From contig NZ_CP146343.1 in NCBI RefSeq assembly GCF_037055275.1, forward strand, positions 1,088,501-1,152,500: a stretch of DNA of 64,000 bases. Direction: 5' to 3'. Numbering within the stretch: position 1 is the first letter of the stretch; each line of letters opens with the position of its first letter. A program made the position numbers and the translations under genes. Origin of the DNA: Pseudomonas sp. ML2-2023-3. GTDB taxonomy: Bacteria > Pseudomonadota > Gammaproteobacteria > Pseudomonadales > Pseudomonadaceae. A model generated the notes under the pieces. The model did not search any database and was not told where the DNA came from. It saw only the letters and a program-made list of their open reading frames with translations. This document shows, piece by piece, positions 63,332 through 64,000 of the stretch.

Positions 63332-63561
63332 GCCTATCCTGCACTAGTGCTCCACCGTCTTTCAAATTTGTTCATGAACAAGGAAAAACCGTAGTGGAGA
63401 TGGCGTTGTGTAGTACAGCTTTCCGGTGAAAGCCTATCCTGCACTAGATCTCCATGCGCTTGAATCCTTGTTCATGAACAAGCTTTGGGCGCCTATTGAC
63501 CGGCGAAAAGCCTATCCTGCATTAGTGTTCCACGGGATTTAGTACTTGTTCATGAACAAGC
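63332..63561. repeat. Array of three 52-bp repeats with palindromic ends
   Basis: Copies lie at 63332-63383, 63432-63483 and 63510-63561. Each opens with GCCTATCCTGCACTAG (one T for C in the third copy), continues with 20 diverging bases, and closes with the palindrome TTGTTCATGAACAA followed by G. CCGGYG occurs 5-10 bases before every copy. The starts are 100 and 78 bases apart. The array lies upstream of the sigma-ankyrin operon and could be regulator sites, recombination sites or small RNA units. Confidence 0.85.
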
Positions 63562-63621
63562 TTTTTCCGGTTCGATGCACGCACGCCTGCAATGAAAATA
63601 TGGGCATCTGTGGATCTCATT

Positions 63622-63840
63622 TCACTGAGCGTGTTCTAGCCGCGAGGTCGCTACAAATTCTTCCAGATCAATCTCGCCGCTGATGTAACGCTCGCCGAGG
63701 CGTTTCATACCGTCAGTGATTTCAAATGCAGACAGGTTTGTTGAGGCGTTGGCAAAGGTTACGGCTTCCCTTCGCTTGCTCCGCTCAGCCTCCGAGAGTT
63801 GGTATACCTTGGGATGGTCAATTCCAGCTGACAGTTCGAT
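63622..63840 (-). pseudogene. VbhA-like antitoxin remnant, 5' end cut by an insertion sequence
   Basis: The last 72 codons read as a small helical antitoxin of the VbhA type that blocks Fic-domain AMP transferases: LSEAERSKRREAVTFANAST, then a loop, then ERYISGEIDLEEFVATSR and a stop. The inhibitory (S/T)-x3-E-(G/N) motif is degenerate (STNLSA). The frame reaches the boundary of the insertion sequence at 63840/63841 without a start codon, so the 5' end is lost. No Fic toxin gene follows on the same strand. VbhA membership is from pattern memory. Confidence 0.65.
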
Positions 63841-64000
63841 TGTAGTGGTCTAATGAAACCGGACACCCTTTTAGGCGAGAATGCTCGCCAGATCGAGGTG
63901 TCAGATGACCAAACAACGCCGTACCTTTTCCGCTGAATTCAAACGCGAGGCTGCCGACCTCGTGCTCAAGCAAAACTACAGCTTCATCGAAGCCAGTCGT
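63841..64000 (+). mobile_element. Left end of a second IS3-family element
   Basis: The end begins TGTAGTGGTCTAATGAAACC and is followed after about 60 bases by an IS3-type orfA. The element interrupts the antitoxin gene and continues beyond the window. Its end differs from that of the first IS, so it is another IS3-family member. Confidence 0.8.
63905..64000 (+). CDS. IS3-family transposase OrfA, partial at window end
   Basis: The first 32 codons read MTKQRRTFSAEFKREAADLV, then LKQNYSFIEASR, the start of an HTH_Tnp_1 domain. GAGGTGTC lies just before the ATG. The rest is outside the window. Confidence 0.85.
   Translation, partial: MTKQRRTFSAEFKREAADLVLKQNYSFIEASR

Larger units (their letters stand above)
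49678..64000. mobile_element. Left part of a tRNA-Met-integrated genomic island
   Basis: From the tRNA fragment to the end of the window the content changes from core metabolism to insertion sequences, a methyltransferase/Vsr/AIPR/PD-(D/E)XK/Z1/GHKL gene set, a sigma-ankyrin fusion, a repeat array and a truncated antitoxin. The DNA appears less GC-rich by eye than the core. No integrase gene is visible, as expected if it lies beside the intact tRNA outside the window. Confidence 0.78.

Noticed and set aside
63332..63561. The three-repeat array as a CRISPR array
   Set aside because: Spacing is uneven (100 and 78 bases), the variable part lies inside the repeat and is itself partly conserved, and no cas genes are present.

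Overview
The window is Pseudomonas chromosome, probably from the fluorescens/putida side of the genus. The bio operon, paired acyl-CoA dehydrogenases, a GacA-controlled Rsm RNA, the pqq cluster and davA-davB-lrp follow the order I recall from P. aeruginosa and P. putida, and high-GC intergenic palindromes of the REP/REPIN type are scattered between genes. Left of about 49.6 kb the DNA is ordinary core genome. Right of it lies the left end of a genomic island that runs out of the window.

Core part. 1-4.1 kb: an iron-regulated cell-surface signalling cassette (ECF sigma factor, FecR-like anti-sigma, TonB receptor). 4.2-7.6 kb: a proofreading-type exonuclease coupled to a CNMP/CBS/DUF294 protein, then a single-domain response regulator. 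7.7-16.7 kb: glcB, a GcvR-like regulator, rarD, an SrkA-type kinase, a Tat-exported PhoX-type phosphatase, modE and comF. 16.75-21.3 kb: a complete bioBFHCD operon. 21.4-25.3 kb: two paralogous acyl-CoA dehydrogenases, the first behind a perfect PsrA-type box. 25.35-25.55 kb: an RsmY-type sRNA behind a perfect GacA box. 25.6-28.4 kb: a LysR regulator, a class III aminotransferase and a tiny Pmp3-like membrane protein. 28.4-36.2 kb: pqqF, pqqA-B-C-D-E and a prolyl oligopeptidase. 36.2-39.6 kb: davA, davB and an Lrp regulator for lysine catabolism. 39.7-43.8 kb: a catecholate-type TonB receptor convergent with a two-component system. 44.1-45.2 kb: an AbiF-like HEPN protein with a probable small structured RNA just upstream. 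45.5-49.6 kb: a second sigma/anti-sigma/TonB receptor cassette.

Island part. A 45-bp 3' fragment of tRNA-Met(CAU) at 49.68 kb marks an attachment site. It is followed by an intact IS3-family element with a 3-bp target duplication and then a dense anti-phage type locus. On the minus strand a run of coupled genes encodes an ankyrin/sigma-70 fusion, a MORC/MutL-like GHKL ATPase, a Z1 ATPase, a PD-(D/E)XK nuclease, an AIPR protein and a Vsr nuclease. A C5 cytosine methyltransferase converges on the vsr end. Upstream of the sigma-fusion gene are three 52-bp repeats, each ending in the same perfect palindrome. The window closes with an orphan VbhA-like antitoxin remnant cut by a second IS3-family element.

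The most interesting part is the island operon: a housekeeping-type sigma factor carrying ankyrin repeats heads a modification/restriction-like gene set and sits next to an unexplained repeat array. The AbiF-like gene with its small RNA is a second candidate defence unit, outside the island boundary.
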